Assembly (NCBI GenBank): GCA_024760905.1
Contig: CM045745.1
Span: 8,105,282 to 8,169,281 of the forward strand
Reading direction: 5' to 3'
Length of the DNA: 64,000 bases
Source of the DNA: Plotosus lineatus
Lineage: Eukaryota > Chordata > Actinopteri > Siluriformes > Plotosidae
Position 1 is the stretch's first letter, and every line of letters starts with the position of its first letter. The notes under the pieces were generated by a model, which was not told where the DNA came from, made no database searches, and worked only from the letters and a program-made list of their open reading frames with translations. The position numbers and the translations under genes are program-made. Positions 25,880 to 37,632 of the stretch are shown here, piece after piece.

Positions 25880-26245
25880 TTTACCTCCTTCACATTGGTC
25901 GAAATAATTAAAGTGTATGATCTCTGTATTCCATGCCATCATTTGCTATGCACGTGACCTATTTAACACATGCTTCTGTCAGCCAATCTCTTCTTGTACA
26001 ATACTATGAAGGCGTTATTTTTTCAAGGGTTTTTTTCCACAGCTTTTCACACCCATAAAAGAAAACACTGTGTGAAAGGTTACTGACGTTAACTATTGGT
26101 GTGAGTAAAATTTTGCTTTGTGAATAATTTCCTGTGTATAATGTTGATCTTTCATATTTGATGGGTTTGATTTTCCCCTTGAATTTCTCTCTCTTTTTTC
26201 TTTTCAGATGGTGTTTGAACTATGTCCAGGTCCTGCTTGTAGAAA
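25880..26245. other. Region upstream of NITR gene 2
   Basis: Unique-looking. TTTTCTCTCT-type pyrimidine runs lie just before the coding start (26180-26205) and end in CAG, so an upstream noncoding exon is possible. Confidence 0.4.
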
Positions 26246-26285
26246 ATGATTTTATATATTTTCCTTCTGCTGGGCACATGTACAA
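26246..26285 (+). CDS. NITR gene 2 exon 1: signal peptide
   Basis: ATG at 26246 opens a hydrophobic leader of 13 codons plus one base; donor GTAAGT starts at 26286. An earlier ATG at 26222 is followed by an in-frame stop after six codons, which supports the 26246 start. Confidence 0.75.
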
Positions 26286-28188
26286 GTAAGTAGAATTAGA
26301 TGAGATTCTTTGCCAGATATATACATTTGGAGTTAAAAAAAAAAAAAAAAAAGTGGTGATTAATGATTTTATTGATTTGTTTCTTTGTTTGTTTTTACTC
26401 CAGATGTTTCATACAGTAAAGAGCAGGCTCTACAGGAGCCAATACAAACGGTTGAAGTAGGTGACAGTGTTAACCTAACATGTCTATGTACAGAAAAGAG
26501 AATAACTACTATTATATGGCTCAGACAAAAGATAGGAGAGAAGCCTTGTGTAATTGCTACTTCATATCAGCTTCAACATCCAAAGTTTTATAACGAATTT
26601 GAGAATAGTGGCCGCTTTGATGCAAATATTGAACCTTCCAGTTTTAATCTGAGCATCTCAAAAGTAACACCAGCAGACTCAGCCACTTACTACTGTGCTG
26701 TGACATTTCTCTATGATTTAACATTTGGACAAGGCACCTTTCTAATCGTGAAAGGTAAGGAGCTTTCCCAAGTTTAATAATGAACACTATTAAAAAAAAG
26801 ACTATACACTATTTCACCTTGCTTGCTCGGTGTGTCACCGCTTAGTCAGAAATATATTTAGAACACTATGTTATTGTCATAATAAAACCTTTACAGGAAG
26901 TCATTATTTAAGAATTATATACAGACGGTCCTCGCTTTACGTTTATTCGTCTTACGTTTTTTTTTTCAATTTTATGTTTGAATTTTTGTAAAAAACTATT
27001 TTTTTGTAAGTCAAATTTTGAGTTTAGCGCGCTCTCCGTAGTACAAGACGTTCAAATGCTACTTACGCATGACGCGGCGTCCATTGTTTACATGGCGTTG
27101 CGTTCATTGTTTACGAACGATAGACTGAGCGTTCCTTGCTTCTTCCCAGTTCACTGCGTGTTACCCTTGTGTTAAGACGTCGTCTCTGTGATCTTTGTGT
27201 TTACACTGTTTTGCGTATTTGTAACCCTAAGCAAAGAAACGTAAGCCTACTAGTGATAGTGGGAATCAGAATCAGTGGGAGCAAGTGAATTTGATTAAAA
27301 TTTATTTATTTGAAATTATTTAGCTTGAATTTAATTTATTTGAAAATAATGTTGATATTATTTTACAATGTTATGTTAATAATAATTGATTTATGGGTGT
27401 TTTATGAGATACGGTAATAGTATTTATGGATGTATAGTACAGTATGAACGTCATACGTTACTGGAACGTACAGTAGCAACTTAAAACTTTTTTTTTCATC
27501 TTACATTTGGCCATTCGGAACGTAACTAAAACGTACTTTGAGGAGCGTCTGTAGTTATCTATGTGATGCATTGTGGTTTATCTGTCATGGAGAAAAAAAT
27601 TACTTTCCTATCAACTAATTTTTTTTGTTATTTTTTCTTTTTTAAGATCAGTCATTAAAAAACAAAACACTTATCCAGCAGGAAAATGTTCCCATGGCTA
27701 AGGCAGGCGACTCTGTGTCTCGATGTACAGTTGTTATGAAACGCTGTACAGAAGAGTACAGTGTGTACTGGTTCAGGCACAGCTCGAGAGAGTCTCAATC
27801 ACAAATAATTCACACTACAGGACAAAGCAGCGGTCAGTGTAAGAAAAGCAGAAGCGCGAGTTCTCCTCAACAAACGTGTGTTTATCATCTCCCTAAGAAC
27901 CTCAGCCTCTCTGCTTCTGGGACGTACTACTGTGCTGTGGCTGCATGTGGTGAAATACTGTTTGGAAACGGAACTAAAGTAGATATTGAAGGTGAGCACA
28001 TTGCTTTGGTATGAGTATAATGAAAGATTAGATTGATTCACTATCTGTAACAGTTGACCTTTCTTTTTCCAGATGGCTATTCTCAGGTTAAGGTTTTCGT
28101 TCTTCTCGCCATCATTAGATCAGCTGTGCTTCTCATCATTTTTATTGTTTGTCTAATCAGTGCCTGTACATGTGCTCTAAATAAATAA
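26246..28188 (+). CDS. NITR-like receptor gene 2 (activating type), four coding exons
   Basis: Join 26246-26285, 26404-26754, 27647-27991, 28073-28188 gives 852 nt, 283 residues plus stop. All introns are GT-AG, phase 1. Order: leader (MILYIFLLLGTCT), V domain (VNLTCLC, IIWLRQKIGEKP, DSATYYCAV, canonical FGQGT), I domain (SRCTVVMKRC, VYWFRHSSRES, TGTYYCAVAACGEILFGNGT), and a transmembrane helix, roughly VFVLLAIIRSAVLLIIFIV, with a central arginine. The tail is a few residues (ending CALNK) with no tyrosine. This is the same plan as gene 1, about 10 kb upstream on the same strand, so the two are a tandem NITR pair. The arginine suggests pairing with an ITAM adaptor such as DAP12 or an Fc-receptor gamma-like chain (inference). 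The stop codon lies inside a run of AATA units that also supplies AATAAA signals. Confidence 0.85.
26404..26754 (+). CDS. NITR gene 2 exon 2: V-type Ig domain
   Basis: Acceptor TTTTTACTCCAG ends at 26403; donor GTAAGG starts at 26755. V-set hallmarks are present: both canonical cysteines, the core tryptophan, FENSGRFDANIE in framework 3, DSATYYC, and an intact J-like FGQGT. An extra cysteine occurs two residues after the first (TCLC). Confidence 0.87.
26922..27551. mobile_element. Tigger-like MITE inside NITR gene 2 intron 2
   Basis: About 630 bp with inverted ends: CAGACGGTCCTCGCTTTACG on the left and the complement of CTTTGAGGAGCGTCTG on the right, flanked by TA on both sides. It has no transposase reading frame. 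It makes up most of the 892-nt intron. Confidence 0.75.
27647..27991 (+). CDS. NITR gene 2 exon 3: I-type Ig domain
   Basis: Acceptor TTTTTTAAG ends at 27646; donor GTGAGC starts at 27992. Motifs match gene 1 exon 3 closely: VYWFRHSSRES, the additional cysteines in GQCKK and QTCVYHL, and YYCAVAACGEILFGNGT. Length 345 nt, phase 1 at both ends. Confidence 0.87.
28073..28188 (+). CDS. NITR gene 2 exon 4: transmembrane segment and very short tail
   Basis: Acceptor TTCTTTTTCCAG ends at 28072 and intron 3 is only 81 nt. The exon codes a stalk (DGYSQVK), a hydrophobic helix with arginine in the middle, and a tail of a few residues. TAA at 28186-28188 falls within overlapping AATAAATAAATA units. Confidence 0.82.
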
Positions 28189-28200
28189 ATAAATAAATAA

Positions 28201-28250
<50 letters not shown>
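28181..28250 (+). repeat. (AATA)n plus (GT)n tract over the stop codon and 3' end of NITR gene 2
   Basis: The AATA units at 28179-28200 contain the TAA stop and several AATAAA hexamers. They run straight into about 24 GT units. No other polyadenylation signal is needed for this gene. Confidence 0.85.
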
Positions 28251-28252
<2 letters not shown>

Positions 28253-28331
28253 ATATATCTATCTATGTATATACAATATATATATATATAATATATGAAA
28301 CCATCCTCTCTCTTCAGGTGATTACAGAAGA

Positions 28332-28336
<5 letters not shown>

Positions 28337-28383
<47 letters not shown>
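28337..28383. repeat. (AT)n tract
   Basis: About 22 AT units between NITR gene 2 and a SINE. Confidence 0.95.
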
Positions 28384-28385
<2 letters not shown>

Positions 28386-28622
28386 ACTGGGTTATCAAAG
28401 GTGGGCCATGTCTGTCACTGTCTATGGTGAGAGGCATGTAAAAGAACCATTGCTGACTTTTGTAAAGAGTAGCTGCAAAGTCGTCAGCGTGTTTCTGTCC
28501 CTTACTAAAAAGGGTTGTGACAGGAAGGGCATCCGACGTAAAAGCCTCTGCCAAATCAAACGTGCGAATCAGATGATTCACTGTGGTGACTACCGAGTAA
28601 CAGGGAAAAAGCCGAAATATAT
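28384..28622 (+). mobile_element. SINE family 1, head missing
   Basis: Begins CAACTGGGTTATCAAAGG, core AAAAGAACCATTGCTGAC, tail GGAAGGGCATCCGACGTAAA to GGGAAAAAGCCGAAAT. Confidence 0.85.
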
Positions 28623-28675
28623 GCCACTGCATATCTATGTGTATATGTGTGTGTGTGTGCGTGTGTGTGTATTTC

Positions 28676-29250
28676 TATGACACCAACAAAGCTGAAGTCC
28701 GCATCGACAATGATCTTGGTGAATGGTTCAGATAAGAAAAAGGCATGAGACAAGGTGACCCCATTTCCACACTCATTTTCATCACCTATCTCGAGCGCAT
28801 TCTCAAACGTGTGCAGGAAAATATGCAGGCCGTCTCTATTCATGGACACATCATTAACAACATCAGATTTGCCGATGACATCGACCTCCTCGAAGAAATT
28901 GCTGAGAAACTCCAGTCTAGTCTTAATATGGTCGTGGACAACTCAGAGAAGTCAGGACTGAAAATCAATGTCAATAAGATGAAAACCCTGGTTTTTGGCA
29001 AGCAAGTGAATGACAACATCTTGAAGATCAGCAGCCAAGAGATTGAGAATGTCGAACAGCTCGTCTACCTTGGAAGCTTGGTGACCCAGGACAAAAACTG
29101 CAGCAAAGAGATCAGAAGGAGGATTGGCCTGGCAACAGGGGAATTCAACAACTTCAACAAAGTTTGGAACAGCAGAGATATAGGTCTCAAGACAAAGATC
29201 CAAGTCATGCATACTTGGGTGTTCAGGGTCCTGCTGTATGCAGTACATAT
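28676..29250 (+). pseudogene. Second LINE reverse transcriptase fragment
   Basis: Reads GMRQGDPISTLIFITYLERI, NIRFADDIDLLEEIAEKL (motif C intact), SGLKINVNKMKTLVFG and VEQLVYLGSLVTQDKNCS. This is palm and thumb of a LINE distinct from the one at 19130. TAA at 28733-28735 interrupts it just upstream. Motif A and the endonuclease are absent. Confidence 0.82.
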
Positions 29251-29784
29251 ACAGGGATCCCTCATTTTCCACGATTAATTGGGACCGAGATCCCCACGCA
29301 ACCATCGAAATCCGCGAAGTCGGATCACCCCCACCCAACCCCCCATTGACATATATGTACATGTATATGTGTATATAATATCAATAAATACACATTCAAC
29401 ACTATAAATGCTTATAATGACAATTAAACATTCAAAAAAATAACATAAAATGTAAATAAAATATAAATACACACACATACAGATGGTATTGCATGAGAAG
29501 AAGACAACAGACCTACATGCAGATGTACACCTTAAAACAATGTAAGTAGTTTTGATGGGAGATTTTGGGTTGTTTTTTCGTTTTGTGTTGGTTTAGGGTT
29601 TTTTTTTTTTTTTTGCGTAATTGGCCTTGTTTGGGTTTGTTTTTGTGGCATTTTACTGAACTTTCCCCCCCTGTTCTTCCTTAATTTCCTTATTTTTTTT
29701 AATTCGAAGAATATTTATTTATTTATTTTTTTAAAAATGTGATTAATTGTAACCGCATGAATTGAAGCACAAAGTAGTGAGAGA

Positions 29785-29797
<13 letters not shown>
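29251..29797. mobile_element. MITE of the GGATCCCTC family, near complete
   Basis: Left CAGGGATCCCTCATTTTCC; right end reads ATGAATTGAAGCACAAAGTA then GTGAGAGATCTCTCTG. Inverted ends about 14 bp, AT-rich body. Confidence 0.75.
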
Positions 29798-30204
<407 letters not shown>

Positions 30205-30399
30205 TTTAAAATTATACAAATGCTTGCAGTGCTAAATGGCTAAAAGAATTATCCAGAGCTGTAATGGCCTATAAATTTGGGTTTCATGGATAATAATCAT
30301 CATCCTACAGTACCTGTCACATAGACTTAATATAATTAAACCATCTCATATGATAATATGAGCTACCCAATAATAAAATGATCTAGAGAGCTTATTCTT
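30205..30399. other. Unassigned stretch
   Basis: Nothing recognised. Confidence 0.4.
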
Positions 30400-30640
30400 C
30401 AGGATAATGGTTGTCTTGAGGTGAGTACATCCTGAATAGATCGCCGGTCTTGCACTGACACAAATATTCAATCACTCTTGTATTCACCTCTCGGGGCAAT
30501 TTAGAGTGGTCAGTTGATCTAATCTGCATGGCTTTAGTCTGTGTTTTTAGCAAACTTTTTCACCTGGGTCGTGTGAACTCTGAACACAAGGCAGGAGCAG
30601 GCTGTCAGGCCCAGTACTCACATTAACATTTGCCAGCTCC
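30400..30640 (-). mobile_element. Decayed SINE
   Basis: Reverse fragments such as CTCGGGGCAATTTAGAGTGG and CACCTGGGTCGTGTGAACTC resemble the fish SINE body; ends are eroded. Confidence 0.5.
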
Positions 30641-30979
30641 TGTGACTGGGAATTAATAATTGGCCGTCAGAAATTAAAATAAACATAAGCACACACTTAT
30701 AAAATCAGAGAACATTGGTACATTTTGGAAAACTTTGATTGTACGCCAGAGAACTTCTGAGGACATTTTACTAGCGATCAGTGTAGCATTGGTAGAATTT
30801 TTTTTTAAAAAATGGGAGCGACATCGGGAGACATTCCACCCACATATAGAGTAAATTTGCACATTTTTTGTACAACATTGGAGTCTCATTGTAACAACAT
30901 TGGTACAAACTGGAGCAACATTGGTATCGTATGTAATAACATAGGATGACACAGAAATTTTATTGGCAAACAGTCAAAG

Positions 30980-31690
30980 AAAATGGGTACATTTAAAAAA
31001 AATATTCAGCTTAAATATAGAATAAACATCAGAATAACACTGAAATATAATGGACTCAAATCGTGGATCATAAGCCGTATCATTTTGGTTAGTTCACAGC
31101 ACATGGCGTTCATTTCTTTTAAAAAAAAGACTTCAAGATCGCAGCCATTGAGTTTGTGCCTTTGCCCTTTGTGCACTGTAATTCCTCCAGACTCCCTGAA
31201 TCTTTTTGCTATGTTACACACTGCAGAGGATGAAGCACCCAAATCTTTTCCTATCTTTCTTTAAGAACGTTTTTCTTCATCATTTCAATTATTTTTTTCA
31301 CGCACTTGGTGGCAAACTGACGATCCTCCTCCCAGCTTTGCTCCTAAAGTACTAGTTGCTGGATGCTACCAAATCATGATTACAATCCCCTATTGATCTC
31401 ACTAATTTCAAACCACATCATTATTCAGTATTATACCTCATTACTACCCTGAAATTGCCCCACCCCAACTTTTTTGTAATGTATTAGAAGTTCAAATGGC
31501 AAGAATGGACATTTATTTACAAATTAAATGACTAGACAAAACATAAATGATCTTGTTTTCATACCGTCTGCAATGTTAGAGGAGATCTCCAAATTACTGC
31601 TTTCCTTTTTTACTTGTATTTTCCACACTGTCCCAACTTTTTCTGATTTGGGGTTGTAGAAAAAGCTGATGAGTTACAACCTTGTTGTGA
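30980..31690 (-). mobile_element. Decayed DNA transposon with Tc1-type HTH remnant
   Basis: Minus frame 31242-31006 opens ASSSAVCNIAKRFRESGGIT, a Tc1-type helix-turn-helix. The stretch ends near 31665 with GTCCCAACTTTTTCTGATTT, the terminal sequence of a common fish interspersed repeat. Confidence 0.5.
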
Positions 31691-31935
31691 TATGAGGTAT
31701 CTGACATCACAAAGTCCATTTTTTTTTTGCAGGAAGATACATTGAGTGTACCAGCATGTCAAAACTCACATGCCTTTATGTTCTTCACAGTCGTGTTTCC
31801 TGTCCAATGGACATCCATTTCCGATATTTCTGAGAGGAGCTAAATAGTCAGAGGTAAACACATCCCTCAGTGTTCAATTCCAGAGTTGCACGATACAAAC
31901 ACTGCATCTGCTGAGGTGCAAGCAAAAGAATAACC

Positions 31936-33050
31936 CTTTAACACCCAGCAGGACCATATGGTCCTCTTTCAAAAAATGCTAATAACTACTAGGCACATTC
32001 TATACTTGTTGTGACGTTGCCTGATGCAACACAGCTTGGTCCCACGTGCCTCAGTCAGCTGTGAGATGACGACCTTGAGTGTGCAGGATTGTGTTGTTCA
32101 CAAATTTGTGAGAGTGTTATTATTATGTTACTATTATGCTGTTATTATTAATAGTAGCGTTATTCTACTTTTGTTGAAAGAAATGTGTTTGGGGTGTTTC
32201 CTTAGGTCTTTTTCCGAATCAAAAAGGCCTAAGGAAACACCCTAAACACATTATTTTCAACAAAAGTATAATCACATTACTATTAATAATAATAACGTGA
32301 AAATAACATAATAATAATAATAATAAAAACAATATTTTTTTAACTGCAAAAAATAATTTGGGCCTTAAAGAGATAACCTGCATTGCACAGCAACTGGAAA
32401 CTTTTTTTACAGTCTCGGAACACATTTTTCAGATAATAAACACAGCATCTCTGTTGGATGAATCCCGAATAGCTTTTGCGCTACTGTAGTCAGTCTACGT
32501 CGTTTTCATTGGTGTCCTGAGATCATCTGTGGTTATCAATGAAATTTAAATAATACTTCCTTCTCCTAACATGTAAATCATTTTATGGATCATTAATGTA
32601 TGATAACTGAACAGAAATCAGTCAGATAAGACATGTTTTCTCAAAGGTTCAACAGATTCTGTCATTTCTAACCGACTTCTTTATCAAAGAGGTGTTGAAT
32701 AATTTCATACTCCAATTCTTTATGATTTACGATTCGAGAATTTGAAGCATTCCTTTAGTGCCAACCCCCTTTTCTTATTAATATGGTAAAGAGTACTTTT
32801 ATTTTGCAAATACATTAGAGAATATTTCATAGTGCTCTGTATCTATAGTATAATATATTATTCATTAACTGTGCTGATAATTTTATACATATCGGTTTTT
32901 GAAAAAATATGTAATAATGTGGTTTAATTATAGCCTCATAACTGTCTATAATAACTAAGTTTTGATATTTAGCACAGTACAAGCTGTGACCTATTTCATG
33001 GTCCTTTTGGACATGTGTCCTGCATGTTTTCTTGCCCTGAGTGACAGGGT
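31936..33050. mobile_element. Possible third piggyBac-like MITE
   Basis: Left end CCCTTTAACACCCAGCAGG is followed by the palindrome AGGACCATATGGTCCT, like the layout of the two other piggyBac-like copies. A loosely matching right end (GTGACAGGG) lies near 33049. Boundaries uncertain. Confidence 0.4.
32120..32320. repeat. Long hairpin
   Basis: CTACTTTTGTTGAAAG and GTGTTTCCTTAGGTCTTTTT on the left pair with AAAAAGGCCTAAGGAAACAC and TTTTCAACAAAAGTA on the right around a loop of about ten bases. Arms at least 75 bp, roughly 85-90 percent paired, extended by ATT/AAT runs. Confidence 0.85.
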
Positions 33051-33076
33051 TCCTTTAAAAGGGTCATGTCAGCAAA

Positions 33077-33346
33077 AAAAAAAAAAAAAAAAAAAAAATC
33101 AGGTCAAACAAGCCACACTTAACAAACAACGGGTGAAGGACTTTAGCTCTCCCCAAACTAAGCTTTACCAACTTCTGAGAAAACCTGATGCAGCAACATA
33201 AAACCACAAAGGCAGCCTCACACTTTCAATGAAAAAAAGGTTGATGAAACATAAAAGACGTTGAACAAAAAATAACTTAAATACTGTAATAATTACACAG
33301 AGATTATAATTTCCTTGATGTTGTGCTTATAATAATAATAATAATA

Positions 33347-33400
<54 letters not shown>

Positions 33401-33494
33401 TTATTATTATTATACATTTCATTTAAAACATATTTAGAAGTTTTAATATTTTTTAATTCTTCAAATTCATGCCACAAAATGATGAGAAAGTTGC

Positions 33495-33546
<52 letters not shown>

Positions 33547-33687
33547 CTGAGCATACTTTATGTCACACATAGTAAACAGCATAATCTGACGAGTAGACTT
33601 GGCAGGACTGTTGCAAGTAATACCTGAAGCAGTTTATTAATTTTAGTCTAAAACTATAAGAATGACAAAATCACTGTCAAGATCAAG
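33077..33687. repeat. Poly(A), (ATT)n pairs and unassigned sequence
   Basis: A24 at 33075-33098; AAT/ATT runs at 33329-33411 and 33496-33545. No gene seen. Confidence 0.85.
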
Positions 33688-33995
33688 CAATGGTGGCCCG
33701 ATGATGAATCACTGATCCTAAGGTTGGGGGTTCAAGCCCCACCCTTCATGAGTTTTCACTCTCACTGTGCAGCGAACTGGGTTATCAAAGGCCGGCAATG
33801 TCTCTCAGTGTCCGTGGTGTGAGGTCCATGTAAAAAAAAACATTGCTGACTTTTGACAAGAGGAGCTGCATAGCCGTCAGCGTGTTTCTGCCCTGCGATG
33901 GCTTGGCGAGCTATCCAGGGTGTACTCTGCCCTTGCTCAGAGTCGGCTCCCCGCAACCCTAATTAGGATTAAGCGGTTACAGAAAATGTATGATG
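33688..33995 (+). mobile_element. SINE family 2, full length
   Basis: B box GGTTGGGGGTTCAAGCCCC, core ACATTGCTGACTTTTGAC, tail CCCCGCAACCCTAATTAGGA then AAGCGGTTACAGAAAATG. Confidence 0.88.
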
Positions 33996-34633
33996 AAGAT
34001 CAAATAAAGATAAATCAAGAGCATGTCAGTGGGAAAGCAGGAACTCTTTGAAAATGCAAACCTCCACCAAGCGTCGCGTTTTCTCAAGTCAAATTCAAAT
34101 GTTGTTCAAACTGACAATAAACGCAAATCTGGTCCAGATCCGATTGAAACTTTGTCTGATGTCAAACCTTCTGATTCTGACTTCACTCAGCAAATTTAGT
34201 TTAAATCAGACGTGTTTTGACAGAGATGTGATTCTGGTCTTTCTATTATAAAGGATTCATTTTTTTCCCCTCAAAATAATTTCTTATGATTTTATCCATA
34301 TGTGGATTCTTCCCAGATTTTAATGAGAATATCTTGCGCGATCACCTGCCCATAATTAAAATTTCAAATTGATCTGTCAAAAACTGTGGACAGAAGGGTG
34401 CTAACGGAGAGACAAACAAACAAAAATAATTCTGTCCTGATGACAAAAATCACCTTCTTGACAGAGTTCAGAAGGAAAATAGAACAGTTTGTATATGTGT
34501 GAAAAGTAGAAATACTGCAGAGATGAACTGCAGTCATTTGTGTATGTGGAAGAGGAACTGAATGGTAAAACTTTTTTCATACCAAGTCGTGGTACTTTTT
34601 AAGAGAGCGATGCTGATAATAAATTAATTAATT

Positions 34634-34666
<33 letters not shown>

Positions 34667-34929
34667 CAGTGGCAGAACAATTTTATGGGCGCTGAGCAAG
34701 CACACCAATGCTGTGCACTGCTGCCCCCTACTGCTGACTGAATGAATGGCATTCACTATGCAGAGCTATGTTTCAGAGTTTAATGTCATAGTTCAAATAT
34801 ATAAAATAAGCAAACACTATTTCTTTAGTTCCAGATTTTGGATGACTTTTCAAAAATCATTTGATCTCATACCTTGTAGCTGACTAAAAATAACTTCAAA
34901 TGTGAAAAAAAAAATGTTAATATTTAGAT
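33996..34929. other. Decayed repeat and poly(A)
   Basis: The stretch 34030-34445, ending in GGAGAGACAAACAAACAAA, looks like an old dispersed fish repeat but I cannot name it. A30 lies at 34639-34666. Confidence 0.4.
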
Positions 34930-35269
34930 CAGGGATCACCAATCTTTTTAAAACTGAAAGCTATTTCTTGGGTAGCAATTAATGTGAAGGGCTACCAGGT
35001 CAACAGACTCACTTCTGAAATAACTAATTTGCTCGTATTTACCATATGTTTCATATGTTATTATTAATAATTAATGATATTCATCTAGGTGACGATATTG
35101 ATTTGATTTTTTTTTTTTAAATAGCAAAAAAATTAGATGCAGCTCAATGGAGAGTGGCACTATGGAGCCGGAGTCCTGATCTAAAAAGAGCAGTGAACAG
35201 GTCCGCGAGCGACTCATGTTGTCCTTGCGGACGATCTTGTGCCCGTGAGCACCATGTTGGTGACCCCTG
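34930..35269. mobile_element. hAT MITE with perfect 8-bp target duplication
   Basis: Ends CAGGGATCACCAATCTT and, inverted, CAGGGGTCACCAACATGG. ATTTAGAT flanks both sides (34922-34929 and 35270-35277). Length 340 bp, no transposase. Confidence 0.93.
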
Positions 35270-35409
35270 ATTTAGATTCATGGCAAATACCCCAACTCAA
35301 CAACTTATAGAAGTATTTGAAAGTTTACTGGGTCAAAGATGAAGAATACCATGAAACCAAAACAACATGACCTTTGCCCTAAGTCCTATCATGTGTGGGT
35401 TGACTTAGT

Positions 35410-35524
35410 GCAGACCCACTCACTCACACATTTCCTGAACCACTTAACCCTACAAGGGTCATGGAGAGGCTGGAGACTATCTCACCTGACATCATGAACA
35501 GATTGTCAGACCATTTCAGTTCCA

Positions 35525-35570
<46 letters not shown>

Positions 35571-35577
35571 AGAGGGG

Positions 35578-35623
<46 letters not shown>

Positions 35624-35790
35624 ACCATTTATACCCACACTCACACCAAGGGGCAATTTGTCTAATGTGTATGTCTCTGGACTGTGAGAGGAAACCGGGG
35701 CACCCTGAGGACACTCACACAAGGACTGGAAGAACATGCAAACTCAACACAGAGACGCTTTCACTGAGCAGCACGTTTAGCCTTCATCAC
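35410..35790 (-). mobile_element. SINE with internal (CA)n(GA)n
   Basis: Reverse SINE body (GGAAACCGGGGCACCCTGAG) interrupted by CA and GA runs at 35528-35624. Confidence 0.75.
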
Positions 35791-35812
35791 CTGCACCCTC
35801 GTTACATGGTAC

Positions 35813-35890
35813 CGGGGATTTAGTTCAGTTGGTAGCGCGTCCGCTTTATCCTCTGGAAGGTCGGAGTTCGAATACGGCCGCATCATACCA
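35813..35890 (+). mobile_element. SINE family 3 head (tRNA-like)
   Basis: GGGGATTTAGTTCAGTTGG is an A box with changes and GGAGTTCGAATACGGCC a B box. Matches the head at 52774. The matching tail is displaced to 36521-36650 by other repeats. Confidence 0.75.
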
Positions 35891-36198
35891 TTCTTCTTCT
35901 TGTTCCCTTTCGGCTTTTTCCCTTTCTCAGGGGTCACCACAGCGAATCATCTGATTCGCACGTTTGATTTGGCAGAGGTTTTTACGTCGGACGCCCTTCC
36001 TGTCACAACCCTTTTAGCAAGGGACAGAAACACGCTGACGGCCTTGCAGCCTACTCTTTACGAAAGTCAGCAATGGTTCCCCCACATGCCTCTCGCCACA
36101 GACATCGAGAGACACAGCCAGCCCCCGACAACCCAGCCAGCTGCACCGGGGGACAGCGACAACCTTGTGGAGACTTGAACCCCCAACCCCAGGATCAG

Positions 36199-36199
<1 letters not shown>
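35891..36199 (-). mobile_element. SINE family 1, head truncated
   Basis: TTTCGGCTTTTTCCCTTTCT tail, GTCACAACCCTTTTAGCAAG, core to GGGGGACAGCGACAACC, ending at CCCCAACCCCAGGATCAG before (AT)n. Confidence 0.85.
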
Positions 36200-36245
<46 letters not shown>

Positions 36246-36319
36246 GCAGATTTGTCACAATTAATTGATGCAGATCTTTAAAAAAACTAAAACATAAAAG
36301 GCAATCCCTCAAATAAACA

Positions 36320-36505
36320 GAAAATGTGCATGGCTTTGAACAGTGTGAGGAAAATGGAGAACCTGTTCAAAAAATACCCAAGCACAGGGAGAACATGCCA
36401 AGTCCACATAGAAACGCATGATAACATCCTCTCCAAGCCCAGGTCTCGAACCCAGGACCTCCATGCTTTGAGCAGACATTATAACCATTTTGTCATCATA
36501 TCCTT
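36320..36505 (-). mobile_element. SINE fragment
   Basis: CACAGGGAGAACATGCCAAG and GGTCTCGAACCCAGGACC (inverted B box) are fish SINE landmarks. Confidence 0.65.
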
Positions 36506-36520
36506 GACTTAACATGTTTT

Positions 36521-36650
36521 CCTGCTTGGCGCTCAGCATCAAAGGATAGAACAATGCAATAACTGGCGCTGCACAGTGGTGACAGGTGCCCGGAGCACAA
36601 AAGACCAGATTTCATATATGTAATGTACGTACTTTGACAATAAAGAGTAA
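36521..36650 (+). mobile_element. SINE family 3 tail
   Basis: GCTTGGCGCTCAGCATCAAA to TTTGACAATAAAGAG matches 52886-53003. Probably the other half of the head at 35813. Confidence 0.75.
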
Positions 36651-36739
36651 TTATCAATAAATAACTGAACATTCCCCAGAGTGCTTTGAGCATAATATTC
36701 CAGTATGGATAAAGCGCTATATAAATCTACTACATGACA

Positions 36740-37151
36740 TAACACTGTCATTGCATGGTACTCAGGACTTTCTTCCTGTGAGGTGGACGTGCAAACCACA
36801 ATACTGTACCACTGTGGCACCCTTAGAACATCCTGTGACTGTGACATACTAGTATATCTATACCTGATTTAAAGGTGGGTGGCACTGTGGTGTAGTGGCA
36901 GCACATTCGCCTCACAGCAAGAAGGTTCAGGGCTTCCTTCCACAGTCCAAAGACATGCATATTGGGCTAATTGGCTGTTCCAAATTGCCCTTATCTAGGA
37001 ATGTAACTGTGAATGGCTGCGTGTAATTTGCCGAGATGGTTTGGTGTACTGTTCAGGTTGTATCCCGCCTCTTCACACAGTGTCGGCTGAAATAGTCTCC
37101 AGCCTCCCTACGACCCTAATAAGACTAAGAGCTTTGGCAAATGAGTGAGAA
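36740..37151. mobile_element. SINE fragments, one reverse and one forward
   Basis: Reverse head piece at 36755-36825; forward SINE at 36876-37145 with GGTGGCACTGTGGTGTAGTG head, core CAAAGACATGCATATTGGGC and tail CCTAATAAGACTAAGAGC. Confidence 0.7.
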
Positions 37152-37160
37152 AGTGAGTAC

Positions 37161-37632
37161 TTCTTCTTCTTTTCCTTTCGGCTGTTCCCTTCAGGGATCG
37201 CCACAGCAAATGATCTGCCTCCACCTCTCCCTGTCCTCTGCATCTTCTACTCTTACACCAACCACCTTCATGTCCGCCTTCACCACATCCATAAATCGTC
37301 TCTTTGGTCTTCCTCCGGGCCTTTTGCCCGGTAGTTCCAACCTCAGCATCCTACTACCAATATACTCCCTATCCCTCCTCTGTACATGTCCAAACCATCT
37401 CAATCTAGCCTCTCTGACTTTGTCTCCAAAACATCTAACATGTGCTGTCCCTCTGATGTGCTCGTTTCTGATCCTATCCGTCCTCGTTACTCCCAAAGAG
37501 AACCTCAACATTTTCGTCTCTGCTACCTCCAACTCTGACTCCTCTGTTTTTTCCCCAGGGCTGTCCCCAGGGCTGTCTCTAAACCATACAACATCGCTGG
37601 CCTCATCACCGTCTTGTACACTTTTCCCCGAC
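37161..37632 (-). mobile_element. 5'-truncated LINE with 9-bp target duplication
   Basis: AGTGAGTAC occurs at 37152-37160 and 37633-37641. The minus strand codes the LINE C-terminus, RTDRIRNEHIRGTAHVRCFG, EARLRWFGHVQRRD, GSRMLRLELPGKRPGGRPKR. Lies 184 bp upstream of the start codon of the uncharacterised gene. Confidence 0.88.

Noticed and set aside
35813..35886. Possible tRNA gene
   Set aside because: Same SINE head with changes in the A box; not an independent gene.
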